From Burkholderiales bacterium (GTDB lineage: Bacteria > Pseudomonadota > Gammaproteobacteria > Burkholderiales > JAEUOS01), in assembly GCA_016790635.1 (NCBI GenBank), contig JAEUOR010000034.1, positions 124,001 through 188,000 of the forward strand: a DNA stretch of 64,000 nt, in the 5' to 3' direction. Each line of letters begins with the position of its first letter. Position 1 is the first letter of the stretch. The translations under genes and the position numbers were made by a program. Shown piece by piece: positions 32,550 to 41,422 of the stretch. Under the pieces are notes generated by a model. It was not told the origin of the DNA. It was given only the letters and a program-made list of their open reading frames with translations, and made no database searches.

Positions 32550-34091
32550 ATGCCCGAGCCGCTCCTGATCGCCAAAACCGGCACCACCGAAATCTGCCTC
32601 CTGCCGGCGCTGGCCAACCGGCATGGCCTCATCACCGGCGCCACCGGCACCGGCAAGACCGTCACGCTGCAAAAGCTGGCCGAGTCCTTCTCGATGATCG
32701 GCGTGCCGGTCTTCATGGCCGACATCAAGGGCGACCTGTCGGGCATCGCCAGGCCCGGCAAGTCTGGCGGGCGCATCAGCGAGCGCTTCAAGGCCTTGGG
32801 CCTGGACGAGCCCGCCTGGACGGCCTGTCCGGTGACCTGCTGGGACGTGTTCGGCGAACGCGGTCATCCGGTACGCGCGACCATCTCCGACATGGGACCG
32901 CTGCTCCTCGGACGCATGCTCAACCTGAACGAGACCCAGGCCGGTGTGCTGCAGCTGGTGTTCAAGATCGCGGATGACAACGGCCTCCTGCTCCTGGACA
33001 TGAAGGACCTGCGTGCCATCCTGCAGTACGCCGGGGAGAATGCCTCCAAGTTCACCACCGAGTACGGCAACATCTCGGCGGCCTCGGTCGGCGCGATCCA
33101 GCGCGGCCTCCTGACCATCGAGCAGCAGGGCGGCGACGCATTTTTCGGCGAGCCGATGCTCAACATCGATGACCTCATGCAGACCGACGCCAACGGGCGC
33201 GGCGTGGTCAACGTGCTCTCTGCCGAGAAGCTCATGGGTTCGCCCAAGCTGTACTCGACCTTCCTCTTGTGGATGCTCTCCGAACTCTACGAGCGCCTGC
33301 CCGAGGTGGGCGACCTCGAGAAGCCCAAGCTGACCTTTTTCTTCGACGAGGCGCACCTGCTGTTCACCGACGCGCCCAAGGCGCTGCTGGAAAAGATCGA
33401 GCAGGTGGTGCGCCTGATCCGGTCCAAAGGTGTCGGCGTGTATTTCGTGACGCAGAATCCGCTCGACGTGCCCGACACGGTCTTGGCCCAGCTCGGCAAT
33501 CGCGTCCAGCACGCGCTGCGCGCCTTCACGCCGCGCGACCAGAAGGCGGTCAAGGCCGCGGCGGAGACCATGCGCGCCAATCCGAAGATCGACGTGGCCG
33601 CGGCGATCACCGAATTGTCGGTGGGTGAGGCGCTGGTGTCTTTCCTGGACGAAAAGGGGCGCCCCGGCATCGTCGAGCGCGCACTGATCGTCCCGCCGGC
33701 ATCGCAACTGGGGCCGATCACCGATGATGAACGGCGCGCGCTCATCGACGACTCGATCGTCGCCGGTGTCTACGAAAAGGTCGTGGACCGCGAGTCGGCC
33801 TACGAGATCCTGCGCGGCCGCGCCGCGCAGGCAGCCGACGGAACGGCCTCCGGGGGCGGCGCGACCACGCCTCCCGCGCCCGGTCAGGAGGCGCCGGCGT
33901 CCGGCGGGATCCTCGACAGGATCGGCGGCATCTTCGGCGGCGATACGGCACCCGCACGCGGCAGCCTGCGCCGTGAAGGCGTGGTCGAGGCCATGGCCAA
34001 GAGCGCGGCGCGCGCGGTCGGCTCGCAGGTCGGACGTGAAATCATTCGCGGCGTGCTGGGATCGATCTTCGGCGGCACGCGCCGCCGCTAG
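32550..34091 (+). CDS. HerA-like/DUF853 ATPase (YjgR family)
   Basis: A 513-residue P-loop ATPase of the HerA/FtsK superfamily. Walker A is [12 protein letters not shown] (about residues 30 to 41), [10 protein letters not shown] and [12 protein letters not shown] (Walker B, near residue 266) follow, then [18 protein letters not shown] as the conserved sensor segment. The C-terminal 90 residues are Gly/Ala/Arg-rich and less conserved, ending with two Arg-rich turns. E. coli YjgR is the nearest well-known relative; its role is unknown, though helicase-like motor function is presumed. No NurA nuclease gene is adjacent. Confidence 0.92.
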   Translation: MPEPLLIAKTGTTEICLLPALANRHGLITGATGTGKTVTLQKLAESFSMIGVPVFMADIKGDLSGIARPGKSGGRISERFKALGLDEPAWTACPVTCWDVFGERGHPVRATISDMGPLLLGRMLNLNETQAGVLQLVFKIADDNGLLLLDMKDLRAILQYAGENASKFTTEYGNISAASVGAIQRGLLTIEQQGGDAFFGEPMLNIDDLMQTDANGRGVVNVLSAEKLMGSPKLYSTFLLWMLSELYERLPEVGDLEKPKLTFFFDEAHLLFTDAPKALLEKIEQVVRLIRSKGVGVYFVTQNPLDVPDTVLAQLGNRVQHALRAFTPRDQKAVKAAAETMRANPKIDVAAAITELSVGEALVSFLDEKGRPGIVERALIVPPASQLGPITDDERRALIDDSIVAGVYEKVVDRESAYEILRGRAAQAADGTASGGGATTPPAPGQEAPASGGILDRIGGIFGGDTAPARGSLRREGVVEAMAKSAARAVGSQVGREIIRGVLGSIFGGTRRR

Positions 34092-34095
34092 GACC

Positions 34096-35628
34096 ATGGC
34101 GGATGCAGGTGACGCGGGCCTCGGCGCCGCGCTGGACGCGGCCTTCGCCCTGCATGATGCCGGCGACGCCGCTGGAGCGCTCTCGGCGGTGGCGGCCATC
34201 GCGGCGCGCCATGCGCAGTCCGCCCGCGCCCAGGCTGCCCATGCCTCGCTGCTCGAGGGCGCGGGACGCCGCGCGGAGGCCGAGGCAGCATATCGCGCGG
34301 CGCTCGGCATCGACCCTGCGCACTATGGAGCGCTGACCAATCTGGGCCTCCTCCTGTGCAGGGACAGCGACTACGGCCCGGGCATCGCGCTCCTCGAACG
34401 GGCGGCGGCCGCGGCCCCGCAGTCGGCGCAGGCGCACCTGAACCTCGGCGCCGCGCTCGAGCATGCCCGGCGCAACGAGGAGGCCCTGGTGGCCTACGAA
34501 GCCGCGCTGACCATTGCCCCCGACAACGCGCTGGCCTGGCACGACCGCGCCAGCGCTGCAATGTCACTGGGAATGATCGACGCCGCCATCGCGGCCGGCG
34601 AGCGCGCCCTGTCGCTCGACCCGCAGGCACACGACACTCGGTGGAACCTGTCGCACGCCCTCCTCTTCCGTGGCGACTTCGCGCGCGGGTTCGAGGCCTT
34701 CGAGGCTCGTTGGCAGTTACCCTCGATGCAGGCGCACCGGCGCGACTATGCGACTGCGCGCCTGGCACGGAGCGATCTTCCGCATCTGGCCGGCAAGACC
34801 GTATTCGTGCATGCCGAACAGGGTTTTGGCGACACCTTCCAGTTCAGCCGCTTTGTGCCGAGGCTGGCTGCGCTCGGGGCACGGGTCGTGCTGCACGTGC
34901 AGCCGGCTCTCACACGCCTCTACGCCGGATTCGCCGGCTGTGCGGAAATCGATTCCTGGGATGCGCCGGCGCCACGCGCCTGCGACTTCCACACCCCCCT
35001 CCTCTCACTTCCCCATGTCCTGGGCGTGGCAGCGCCTGCGGACCTCGCCGGCCAGGCGCCCTATCTCGCGGCTCCTGCCGCGCTGGCGCGGCGCTGGGGC
35101 AAGCGTCTGCCGCAGGACGGGAGGCTGCGCGTCGGACTGGTGTGGGCCTCCGGGGTGCGGCGTTTCGACGCCGGCATGGTGGAAACCGGCATGGTGCGCA
35201 ACCTGCCGCTCGCTTTTCTGAAGCCCCTGGGCGCGATCGAAGGACTGCATCTCCTGAGTCTGCAGAAAGGCGAAGGCGAAGACGAGATCCCGTCGAGCGG
35301 CCTGCCGCTGACCGACTGGACGGGGGAGTTCGCGGATTTTGCGGACACCGCCGCGGTCATCGCCGCACTCGACCTGGTGATCGCGGTCGACACCGGCCTC
35401 GCACACCTGGCCGGCGCGATGGGCAAACCGGTCTGGCTCCTGATCCGCCACGAGAGTGAATGGCGCTGGCAGGGCCAGCGCAGCGACAGTGACTGGTACC
35501 CCGCGATGCGCATCTATCGGCAGGAGGCGCCGGGCGACTGGCGCGCCCCGGTGGCCACGCTGATCGAAGATTTGCAGCGCCTGGTGGCGAAGCGCCGCGG
35601 CGCCCCTCCATCCGGGGGGAAAGAATAG
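34096..35628 (+). CDS. TPR-repeat protein with C-terminal GT9-like domain
   Basis: A 510-residue protein in two parts. Residues 1 to about 190 contain five or so TPR helices, for example AEAAYRAALGIDPAHYGALTN-type and ALVAYEAALTIAPDNALAW-type units. The remainder, beginning with WNLSHALLFRGDFARGFEAF and holding FVHAEQGFGDTFQFSRF, LVWASG and VIAVDTGLAHLAGAMGKPVW, resembles heptosyltransferase-like (GT9) folds found in TPR/glycosyltransferase proteins near flagellar or surface-glycan loci. Start at 34096 lies four bases after the HerA-like stop. The target is unknown. Confidence 0.82.
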   Translation: MADAGDAGLGAALDAAFALHDAGDAAGALSAVAAIAARHAQSARAQAAHASLLEGAGRRAEAEAAYRAALGIDPAHYGALTNLGLLLCRDSDYGPGIALLERAAAAAPQSAQAHLNLGAALEHARRNEEALVAYEAALTIAPDNALAWHDRASAAMSLGMIDAAIAAGERALSLDPQAHDTRWNLSHALLFRGDFARGFEAFEARWQLPSMQAHRRDYATARLARSDLPHLAGKTVFVHAEQGFGDTFQFSRFVPRLAALGARVVLHVQPALTRLYAGFAGCAEIDSWDAPAPRACDFHTPLLSLPHVLGVAAPADLAGQAPYLAAPAALARRWGKRLPQDGRLRVGLVWASGVRRFDAGMVETGMVRNLPLAFLKPLGAIEGLHLLSLQKGEGEDEIPSSGLPLTDWTGEFADFADTAAVIAALDLVIAVDTGLAHLAGAMGKPVWLLIRHESEWRWQGQRSDSDWYPAMRIYRQEAPGDWRAPVATLIEDLQRLVAKRRGAPPSGGKE

Positions 35629-35665
35629 AATCCGCTTCGCCAAAAACCAAATCAGGACCGACAAC

Positions 35666-36445
35666 ATGGACATGGGCATCAAGGGCAAGACCGCGCTGGT
35701 GTGCGCGGCAAGCAAGGGACTCGGGCGCGGTTGCGCGATGGCGCTGGCCGCCGAGGGTGCCACCGTCATCATCACCGCGCGCGGCCGCGAAGCTCTGGAG
35801 GAAACCGCGGCCGACATCCGCCGCGCCACCGGAGCGAACGTCATCGCCGTGGCCGGCGACATCACCAGCGCCGAAGGACGCAAGGCCGCGCTGGGCGCCG
35901 CACCGCAGATCGATATCCTGGTCAACAACGCCGGCGGACCTGCGCCCGGCGACTTTCGCGACTGGGACCGCGACACCTGGATCAAGGCGCTGGACGCCAA
36001 CATGCTCACGCCGATCGAACTGATCAAGGCCACCGTGGACGGCATGATCGCGCGCAAGTTCGGCCGCATCGTCAACATCACCTCGGGGGCGGTCAAGGCA
36101 CCCATCGACATCCTGGGCCTTTCCAACGGCGCGCGTTCCGGCCTGACCGGCTTTGTCGCCGGCCTGGCCCGGAAGACCGTCGCGAACAACGTGACCATCA
36201 ACAACCTGCTGCCGGGCCCGTTCGAAACCGACCGCCTCAAGTCGACCCTGGGCACCTGGGCCAAGCGCGACGGCATCAGCATCGAGGAAGCCGCCAATCG
36301 GCGCAAGAAGGAAAACCCGGCCGGGCGCTTCGGCACGCCGGAGGAATTCGGCGCCGCCTGCGCGTTCCTGTGCAGCACGCACGCCGGCTTCATCACCGGG
36401 CAGAACCTGCTGATGGACGGCGGGCATTATCCGGGGACGTTTTGA
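35666..36445 (+). CDS. SDR-family protein with altered catalytic residues
   Basis: A 259-residue SDR with a near-normal cofactor site (VCAASKGLGRG) and NNAG motif (residues 87 to 90). The catalytic Ser (S140) is in place, but at the Tyr and Lys positions it has S153 and R157 (LSNGARSG) in place of YxxxK. I recall a recognised SDR subgroup labelled BKR-like with an imperfect active site that looks like this. So an ordinary ketoacyl reductase reaction is doubtful. Start at 35666 follows AGGA. It precedes the 2-keto-3-deoxy sugar acid cluster by 96 bases and may be its dehydrogenase. Confidence 0.85.
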   Translation: MDMGIKGKTALVCAASKGLGRGCAMALAAEGATVIITARGREALEETAADIRRATGANVIAVAGDITSAEGRKAALGAAPQIDILVNNAGGPAPGDFRDWDRDTWIKALDANMLTPIELIKATVDGMIARKFGRIVNITSGAVKAPIDILGLSNGARSGLTGFVAGLARKTVANNVTINNLLPGPFETDRLKSTLGTWAKRDGISIEEAANRRKKENPAGRFGTPEEFGAACAFLCSTHAGFITGQNLLMDGGHYPGTF

Positions 36446-36446
36446 G

Positions 36447-36476
36447 CGCTCGAAAGTACAAATCTACTTTCGAGCG
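36447..36476. promoter_or_regulatory. Perfect 12-bp inverted repeat (hairpin or operator)
   Basis: CGCTCGAAAGTA and TACTTTCGAGCG are perfect reverse complements around the 6-base loop CAAATC. It begins two bases after the SDR stop. No T-run follows, so it is not a classic terminator. It may be a regulator-binding palindrome for the sugar-acid genes, or a transcript-stabilising hairpin. Confidence 0.6.
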
Positions 36477-36489
36477 GATTGACTTGAAC

Positions 36490-36517
36490 GGAATCGCCGG
36501 CGGAGCCGGACGATTCC
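36490..36517. promoter_or_regulatory. Second hairpin in the leader before the aldolase gene
   Basis: GGAATCG-CCGGC, loop GGA, GCCGG-A-CGATTCC form a 12-bp stem with one bulged A. It ends 25 bases before the ATG of the aldolase gene. With the hairpin at 36447-36476 it occupies most of the leader, so it could influence translation or mRNA processing. Confidence 0.5.
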
Positions 36518-36541
36518 ATTGCGAAAAGACCACGAAAAGGC

Positions 36542-37186
36542 ATGGACGCGCGCGAGGTTGTCGACCGTCTGGTAAAGGTCGGGGTGATTCCCGTGATCCG
36601 CTATGACAGCGCGGATGACGGTGCGGCGGCCGTGCATGCGGCCCTCACGGCAGGATTCCCGACCGTCGAAATCACGCTCACCATGCCGGATGCGGTCGAG
36701 TTGATCCGCGACTTCGCCCGGCGTGCCGAGTCGCATCAGGTGATCGGCGCGGGCACGGTGTGGAACGAGGCCGATTGCGACCGCGTCCTCAAGGCAGGAG
36801 CGCGCTACGTGGTCTCGCCGGGGCTGGTGCCAGGCTTGGGCGCAGCGGTGCACGCCGGCAAGGCCGCCTATCTTCCGGGGGCTCTTACGCCGGGCGAGAT
36901 CGCCGCGGCATTGCGGGACGGCGCCGACATGGTGAAGATTTTCCCGGCCTCATCCGTCGGCCCCCTGCACCTGAAATCGGTCGCGGCGGTCTTTCCCGGC
37001 ACGCGCTTCTGCCCCACGGGCAGCGTCTCGGCCGACAACATGGAAGACTGGTTCAAGGCCGGCGCGTCGGTGGTCGGAATCGGCAACACGCTCTTTGCCG
37101 CCGCGGCGATCCGCGAGCGCGACCACAAGCGCCTGGTCGCGCAGGCGCGCGAGCTGCTCGATCGCGTGGCGCTGATTCCGCGCTGA
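36542..37186 (+). CDS. 2-keto-3-deoxy-6-phospho-sugar-acid aldolase (KDPG/KDPGal type)
   Basis: A 214-residue class I aldolase of the Eda/DgoA family. VIPVIRYDSADD begins the barrel, the Schiff-base Lys is in VKIFPASSVGP, and VEITLTMPDA and GAGTVWNEADCDRVL with CPTGSVSADNMEDW complete the motifs. It cleaves 6-phospho-2-keto-3-deoxygluconate or -galactonate to pyruvate and glyceraldehyde 3-phosphate. The next gene begins two bases after its stop, and dgoK follows, so one aldolase probably serves both epimers. An exact symbol (eda or dgoA) is not assigned. Confidence 0.92.
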   Translation: MDAREVVDRLVKVGVIPVIRYDSADDGAAAVHAALTAGFPTVEITLTMPDAVELIRDFARRAESHQVIGAGTVWNEADCDRVLKAGARYVVSPGLVPGLGAAVHAGKAAYLPGALTPGEIAAALRDGADMVKIFPASSVGPLHLKSVAAVFPGTRFCPTGSVSADNMEDWFKAGASVVGIGNTLFAAAAIRERDHKRLVAQARELLDRVALIPR

Positions 37187-37187
37187 C

Positions 37188-38117
37188 ATGTCCGCCCCCG
37201 CGGTCGTCGCGCTCGGCGAACCGATGGTCGAGTTCAACCAGACGCGCCCCGGGGAGCACAACTACCTGCAAGGCTTCGGCGGCGACACCTCCAACGCCAT
37301 CATCGCCTGCGCGCGCCAGGGCGCGTCGACCGCTTACCTGACCCGCCTGGGCGACGACGATTTCGGCCGGCAGCTCCTGCAGCTGTGGGCCGACGAAGGC
37401 GTCAGTACTAACGGTGTCGGCATCGACGCCGATGCGCATACGGCGGTCTACTTCGTGAGCCACGGGCCTGACGGCCACCGCTTTGACTATCTGCGACGCG
37501 GCTCGGCCGCCAGCCGCATGACACCGGACTGGCTGCCGCGCGATCTCATCACCGGCGCGCGCTTCCTGCACGTCTCCGCCGTCAGTCAGGCAATTTCACA
37601 AAACGCGGCCGAGACCGTCGCCGCAGCCATCCAGGCCGCGCGCAGCGCTGGCGTGACCGTTTGCTACGACACGAACCTGCGCCTCAAGCTGTGGAGCCTC
37701 GAGCGGGCGCGCGAGGTCATCGGCGCCACCATCGGCGACACCGATTACCTGCTGCCGAGCATCGACGACCTCGCCGCACTGTGCGCGCGCGACAGCCCCG
37801 ACGCGATCCTCGACTGGTGCTTTGCGCAAGGCGCGAGACACGTGGTCCTGAAGCTAGGCGCCGCAGGCTGCATCGCCGCGACCGCCGACGCCCGCGTTGC
37901 CATTCCTGGTCACGCGGTTGCCGCAGTGGACGCCACCGGCGCGGGGGACTGCTTCGACGGCGCCTTCATCGCGCGACTGCTCGCCGGCGACAGCCTGGTT
38001 TCGGCGGCGCGTTACGCCAACGCGGCCGCCGCACTCACCACCACTGGCTACGGCGCGGTCGCGCCGCTGCCGCGGCCCGACGCGGTGCTGCGCCTCCTTG
38101 AGTCTTCGACCTCATGA
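37188..38117 (+). CDS. PfkB-family sugar kinase (2-keto-3-deoxygluconate kinase-like)
   Basis: A 309-residue ribokinase-family enzyme. The N-terminal part has GEPMVEFNQ and GGDTSNAIIACARQG, the KDG-kinase form of the sugar site. The C-terminal ATP/anion hole is DATGAGDCFDGAFIA with the catalytic Asp. It should phosphorylate 2-keto-3-deoxygluconate at O6, feeding the aldolase just upstream. The ATG is two bases after the aldolase stop and the stop overlaps the dgoK start (ATGA), so the order aldolase-kinase-dgoK is a tight operon. Confidence 0.9.
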   Translation: MSAPAVVALGEPMVEFNQTRPGEHNYLQGFGGDTSNAIIACARQGASTAYLTRLGDDDFGRQLLQLWADEGVSTNGVGIDADAHTAVYFVSHGPDGHRFDYLRRGSAASRMTPDWLPRDLITGARFLHVSAVSQAISQNAAETVAAAIQAARSAGVTVCYDTNLRLKLWSLERAREVIGATIGDTDYLLPSIDDLAALCARDSPDAILDWCFAQGARHVVLKLGAAGCIAATADARVAIPGHAVAAVDATGAGDCFDGAFIARLLAGDSLVSAARYANAAAALTTTGYGAVAPLPRPDAVLRLLESSTS

Positions 38118-39013
38118 GCATCTCGCTCATCGCCCTGGACTGGGGCACGACCAGCCTGCGCGCCTATTTGATCGGCGATGATGGAGTCATCGCCGCGCGG
38201 CGCGAGGGCGGCCCGGGCATCATGCGCATCGAAGGCGGCGCCTTCGAGGCGGCCTTGCGCGGCTTTTGCGGCGACTGGCTGGATGCCCACCCGCAAGCCG
38301 TGCTCATGGCCTGCGGAATGATCGGCAGCAAGCAGGGGCTGATAGAAGCGCCCTATTGCCTCTGTCCGGCCGGCGCCGCGCAACTGGCCGCACATGTGGT
38401 CCGCGTAACTCTGTCCGACGGTCGCCAACTTGCCATCGTTCCGGGTGTTTCGACCGTCGATGCATCCACGGGCGTGCCCGACGTCATGCGCGGCGAGGAA
38501 ACCCAGATCGTTGGTGCCGTGCCGCCAATCGGCAACCATGTCGTTGTTCTGCCCGGGACGCACAGCAAGTGGGCCTGGGTCGAGGACGGGGCCATCAAGG
38601 GGTTTGCAAGTTTCATGACCGGCGAGGTCTACGCAGCCCTGATGGGCCACACCATCCTCGGCCGGCTCATGGCAAGCGACGCCGCGCACGATGCGGCCAG
38701 CTTCTCGCGCGGCGTCGCCTACGGACTCGAAGCCCCGCAACAATTCCTGCACCGCATTTTCTCGGCGCGCACCCTGGGGCTTTTCGGCACACTCGAATCA
38801 GCAGCGCTGCCGTCGTACCTGTCGGGACTGTTGATCGGCGCCGAAATTGGCGGCGCGCACAGTCTGCATCCGGTCACCGGCCGCATCATTCTTCTGGGCA
38901 GCGCGAACCTGACCGCGCGCTACGCCGAAGGCATGAAAGCTGCCAACCTGGCTACCGTGGCTGGTGCCCCGGAGGCGGCGGCGTGTGGTCTCACGCGACT
39001 CGCCAAAGCCTGA
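38114..39013 (+). CDS. dgoK: 2-dehydro-3-deoxygalactonokinase
   Basis: A 299-residue DgoK of the ASKHA fold, phosphorylating 2-keto-3-deoxygalactonate. The phosphate-1 motif LIALDWGTTSLRAY opens the protein, VLMACGMIGSKQGLIEAPY and VVLPGTHSKWAWVEDG are strongly conserved in DgoK proteins, and LLIGAEIGGA with LLGSANLTARYAEGM marks the C-terminal lobe. The start overlaps the preceding kinase gene (ATGA). Together with the aldolase it completes a De Ley-Doudoroff-type branch for galactonate-derived acids. Confidence 0.95.
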   Translation: MSISLIALDWGTTSLRAYLIGDDGVIAARREGGPGIMRIEGGAFEAALRGFCGDWLDAHPQAVLMACGMIGSKQGLIEAPYCLCPAGAAQLAAHVVRVTLSDGRQLAIVPGVSTVDASTGVPDVMRGEETQIVGAVPPIGNHVVVLPGTHSKWAWVEDGAIKGFASFMTGEVYAALMGHTILGRLMASDAAHDAASFSRGVAYGLEAPQQFLHRIFSARTLGLFGTLESAALPSYLSGLLIGAEIGGAHSLHPVTGRIILLGSANLTARYAEGMKAANLATVAGAPEAAACGLTRLAKA

Positions 39014-39051
39014 GCATGATCTGCCGTACCTGATGCTGATGTCGACCAAAT

Positions 39052-39486
39052 CTACAGGCGCCTGAACCAGAGTGCGCCCGGGCGAGTGAACAGGAAGTAG
39101 AGGCCAACAATATCAAGGACGAAACCGACGTAGGTCAGCCCGTCGATCAATGGTTGGGGCCCCGGGGCGGGTTCCGACTGTGCAAACCAGAGCGGGGTAA
39201 ACACGATCATGAGGATCAGCATCGTGATTCGCGCCCAGTTTCTGCCGCGATCGATGTAGATGATCAGCGTGACTGCCAGCGCCACGAACACGGCCGAAAA
39301 TGCCAGGAAAAATCCCAGCCCCCCATCCGCTTGCGACTTGGCGGCTTCGAAGAACATGCCCGGTATCGACGTAGCCAGGCTCGCCCAAAAGAGCCCGACC
39401 GCCCAGCGGACCTGTACCGGCTTCGGGATACCGGCACCTCGGTCCGCCACCTCGACGTTGGCTTTCGGAGGTTCGAATGGACTCAT
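39052..39486 (-). CDS. Small membrane protein with SPFEPPKANVEV N-terminal motif
   Basis: A 144-residue hypothetical membrane protein. It opens MSPFEPPKANVEVADRG, similar to the NPFAPPQARVDA opening of the protein at 22246-22644, followed by about four hydrophobic segments (from VGLFWASLATSIPGMFF to IVGLYFLFTRPGALWF). No catalytic motif is seen. The rest of the two proteins is not obviously alike, so the shared part is only the N-terminal motif. It converges with dgoK. Confidence 0.68.
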   Translation of the reverse strand: MSPFEPPKANVEVADRGAGIPKPVQVRWAVGLFWASLATSIPGMFFEAAKSQADGGLGFFLAFSAVFVALAVTLIIYIDRGRNWARITMLILMIVFTPLWFAQSEPAPGPQPLIDGLTYVGFVLDIVGLYFLFTRPGALWFRRL

Positions 39487-39519
39487 CGCTGCCTGCTCGC
39501 GCCGCGCACCTCGCCCGGC

Positions 39520-41364
39520 CTAAGCATCCGCCCCCGCCGGCGGCGCCACGCGCATCACCTCGTCGAAGGTCGTCAACCCGGAGGCGACCTTGAGCGCGCC
39601 GGAGATGCGCAAGGGTTTCATGCCTTCCCGATAGGCCTGCTCGCGCACCTTGGCAATGTCGGTCTCGGCGGTGATCAGGCGCTTGACCTCGGAGGACAGG
39701 AGCAGCACCTCGTAGATGCCCATGCGCCCGGCATAGCCGGTGTTGCGGCATTCCAGGCAACCGACCGGCTTGTAGACCGCCTTCGGCGGCTGTGACTTGA
39801 ACGGCGCGACCAGTTCGTTCCACAGCTTTTCGTGATGCAGGTCCGAGGGCGCCTTGCAGTGGGGGCACAGGGTGCGCACCAGGCGTTGCGCCATGATTCC
39901 CAGAACCGTTGCATTGATCAGGTAGCTGGGCACGCCCAGGTCGAGAAGGCGCGTGATGGCCGCCGGCGCGTCGTTGGTGTGCAGGGTCGAGAGCACCAGG
40001 TGGCCGGTCAGGGCGGCCTGGATGGCCATCTCGGCCGTTTCCAGGTCGCGGATCTCGCCCACCATGATGATGTCCGGGTCCTGGCGCATCAGCGCGCGCA
40101 GGCCCTCGGCGAAGGAAAGCTCGATGTTCTGCAGCACCTGCATCTGGTTGAACGAGGGTTCAACCATCTCGATCGGGTCCTCGATGGTGCAGACGTTGAC
40201 CTCGGAAGTCGCCAGCTGCTTCAGGGTCGAATAGAGCGTGGTGGTCTTGCCCGAGCCTGTCGGGCCGGTCACCAGGATGATGCCGTGCGGACGCGCGGTC
40301 ATCGAATCCCAGCGCGTCTTGTCGTCGTCGGAGAAGCCCAGGGCCGCGAAGTTGCGCACCAGCACCTCGGGATCGAAGATGCGCATGACCACCTTTTCGC
40401 CGAAGGCGGTCGGCAGGCTGGAAAGGCGCAGTTCGACCTCCTCGCCCTCGGCGGTGCGGGTCTTGATGCGGCCATCCTGCGGGCGACGCTTCTCGGCCAC
40501 GTCCATGCGCCCGAGGATCTTGATGCGCGAGGTGATCGCGGCGAACACCGCCGGCGGCACCTGGTAGACCTGGTGCAGCACGCCGTCGATGCGAAAGCGC
40601 ACCACCCCCTGCTCGCGCCGCGGCTCCAGGTGGATGTCGCTGGCGCGCTGGGCATAGGCGTACTGCAGGAGCCAGTCGACCACGCGCACCACGTGCTGCT
40701 CGTTGGCATCGATGGTGCGGCCGCTCTTGCCGAGCTCGACCAACTGCTCGAAGTTGTTGATGCCGGACTCGAAGACCTTGTCCTTGTTGGCGCCCTTGAT
40801 CGACTTGGCCAGGGTGAAGAACTCAGCCGTGTAGCGCGCCACGTCGGCCGGGTTGGCCACCACGCGCCGGATCGACAGGCGCAGGATGGGCTCCAGTTCG
40901 CGCACCCACTCGGCCAGGAAGGGCTCGGCCGTGGCGACCACCAGTTCCTTGGCCGTCCGCTCCACCGGCAGGATGGAAAAGCGCTGCGCGTAGACGATCG
41001 ACATGGTCTCGCCGACGCGCGTGAAGTCGATCTTGAGAGGATCGATGTGAAAGTACTCGAGCCCCGCCTTGCCGGCCATCCATTCGGAGAGCCAGTCCAG
41101 GGTGAGGAACTTGCCGGTCGCGGGTGACTTCCACTTCTGCTCGGCCACCGTCACCAGCGGATGCTCGCCGCCCTTCTTCATGCGCGCCTCGAGCTTGGCG
41201 CGGTCGGCTGCGGCGCGCTCGGCATGGCCTTCGACGACCAGGGCGTCGAGCACCTCGGTCAGCGACAGCTTGCGTTCGTAGGTGGGAAAAGCCGGTGCGG
41301 CGGCGCGTGCGGCGCCGGCCCCAGCGGTAGGTGACGCGGCAGCAGCGCCAGCGGGTGCGTTCAT
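39520..41364 (-). CDS. PilB/GspE-type secretion or pilus ATPase
   Basis: A 614-residue type II/IV secretion ATPase. The N-terminal MshEN-like region (residues about 25 to 180) is followed by the catalytic core: Walker A GPTGSGKTTTLY (about 368), the Asp box, Walker B IIMVGEIRDLETA and the His box LVLSTLHTNDAPAAI. A zinc motif of two CxxC pairs (CPHC near 498 and CLEC near 537) is intact. Such ATPases assemble pili or type II pseudopili at the inner membrane. No other pil or gsp gene is near, and an Ala/Gly-rich first 22 residues is unusual. CAAGG precedes the ATG. Confidence 0.93.
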   Translation of the reverse strand: MNAPAGAAAASPTAGAGAARAAAPAFPTYERKLSLTEVLDALVVEGHAERAAADRAKLEARMKKGGEHPLVTVAEQKWKSPATGKFLTLDWLSEWMAGKAGLEYFHIDPLKIDFTRVGETMSIVYAQRFSILPVERTAKELVVATAEPFLAEWVRELEPILRLSIRRVVANPADVARYTAEFFTLAKSIKGANKDKVFESGINNFEQLVELGKSGRTIDANEQHVVRVVDWLLQYAYAQRASDIHLEPRREQGVVRFRIDGVLHQVYQVPPAVFAAITSRIKILGRMDVAEKRRPQDGRIKTRTAEGEEVELRLSSLPTAFGEKVVMRIFDPEVLVRNFAALGFSDDDKTRWDSMTARPHGIILVTGPTGSGKTTTLYSTLKQLATSEVNVCTIEDPIEMVEPSFNQMQVLQNIELSFAEGLRALMRQDPDIIMVGEIRDLETAEMAIQAALTGHLVLSTLHTNDAPAAITRLLDLGVPSYLINATVLGIMAQRLVRTLCPHCKAPSDLHHEKLWNELVAPFKSQPPKAVYKPVGCLECRNTGYAGRMGIYEVLLLSSEVKRLITAETDIAKVREQAYREGMKPLRISGALKVASGLTTFDEVMRVAPPAGADA

Positions 41365-41422
41365 CGGATGCCTTGTGGGTACGACCCGACGGTCATTGTA
41401 TTCCCAGCGGCCGACTGCGGAC

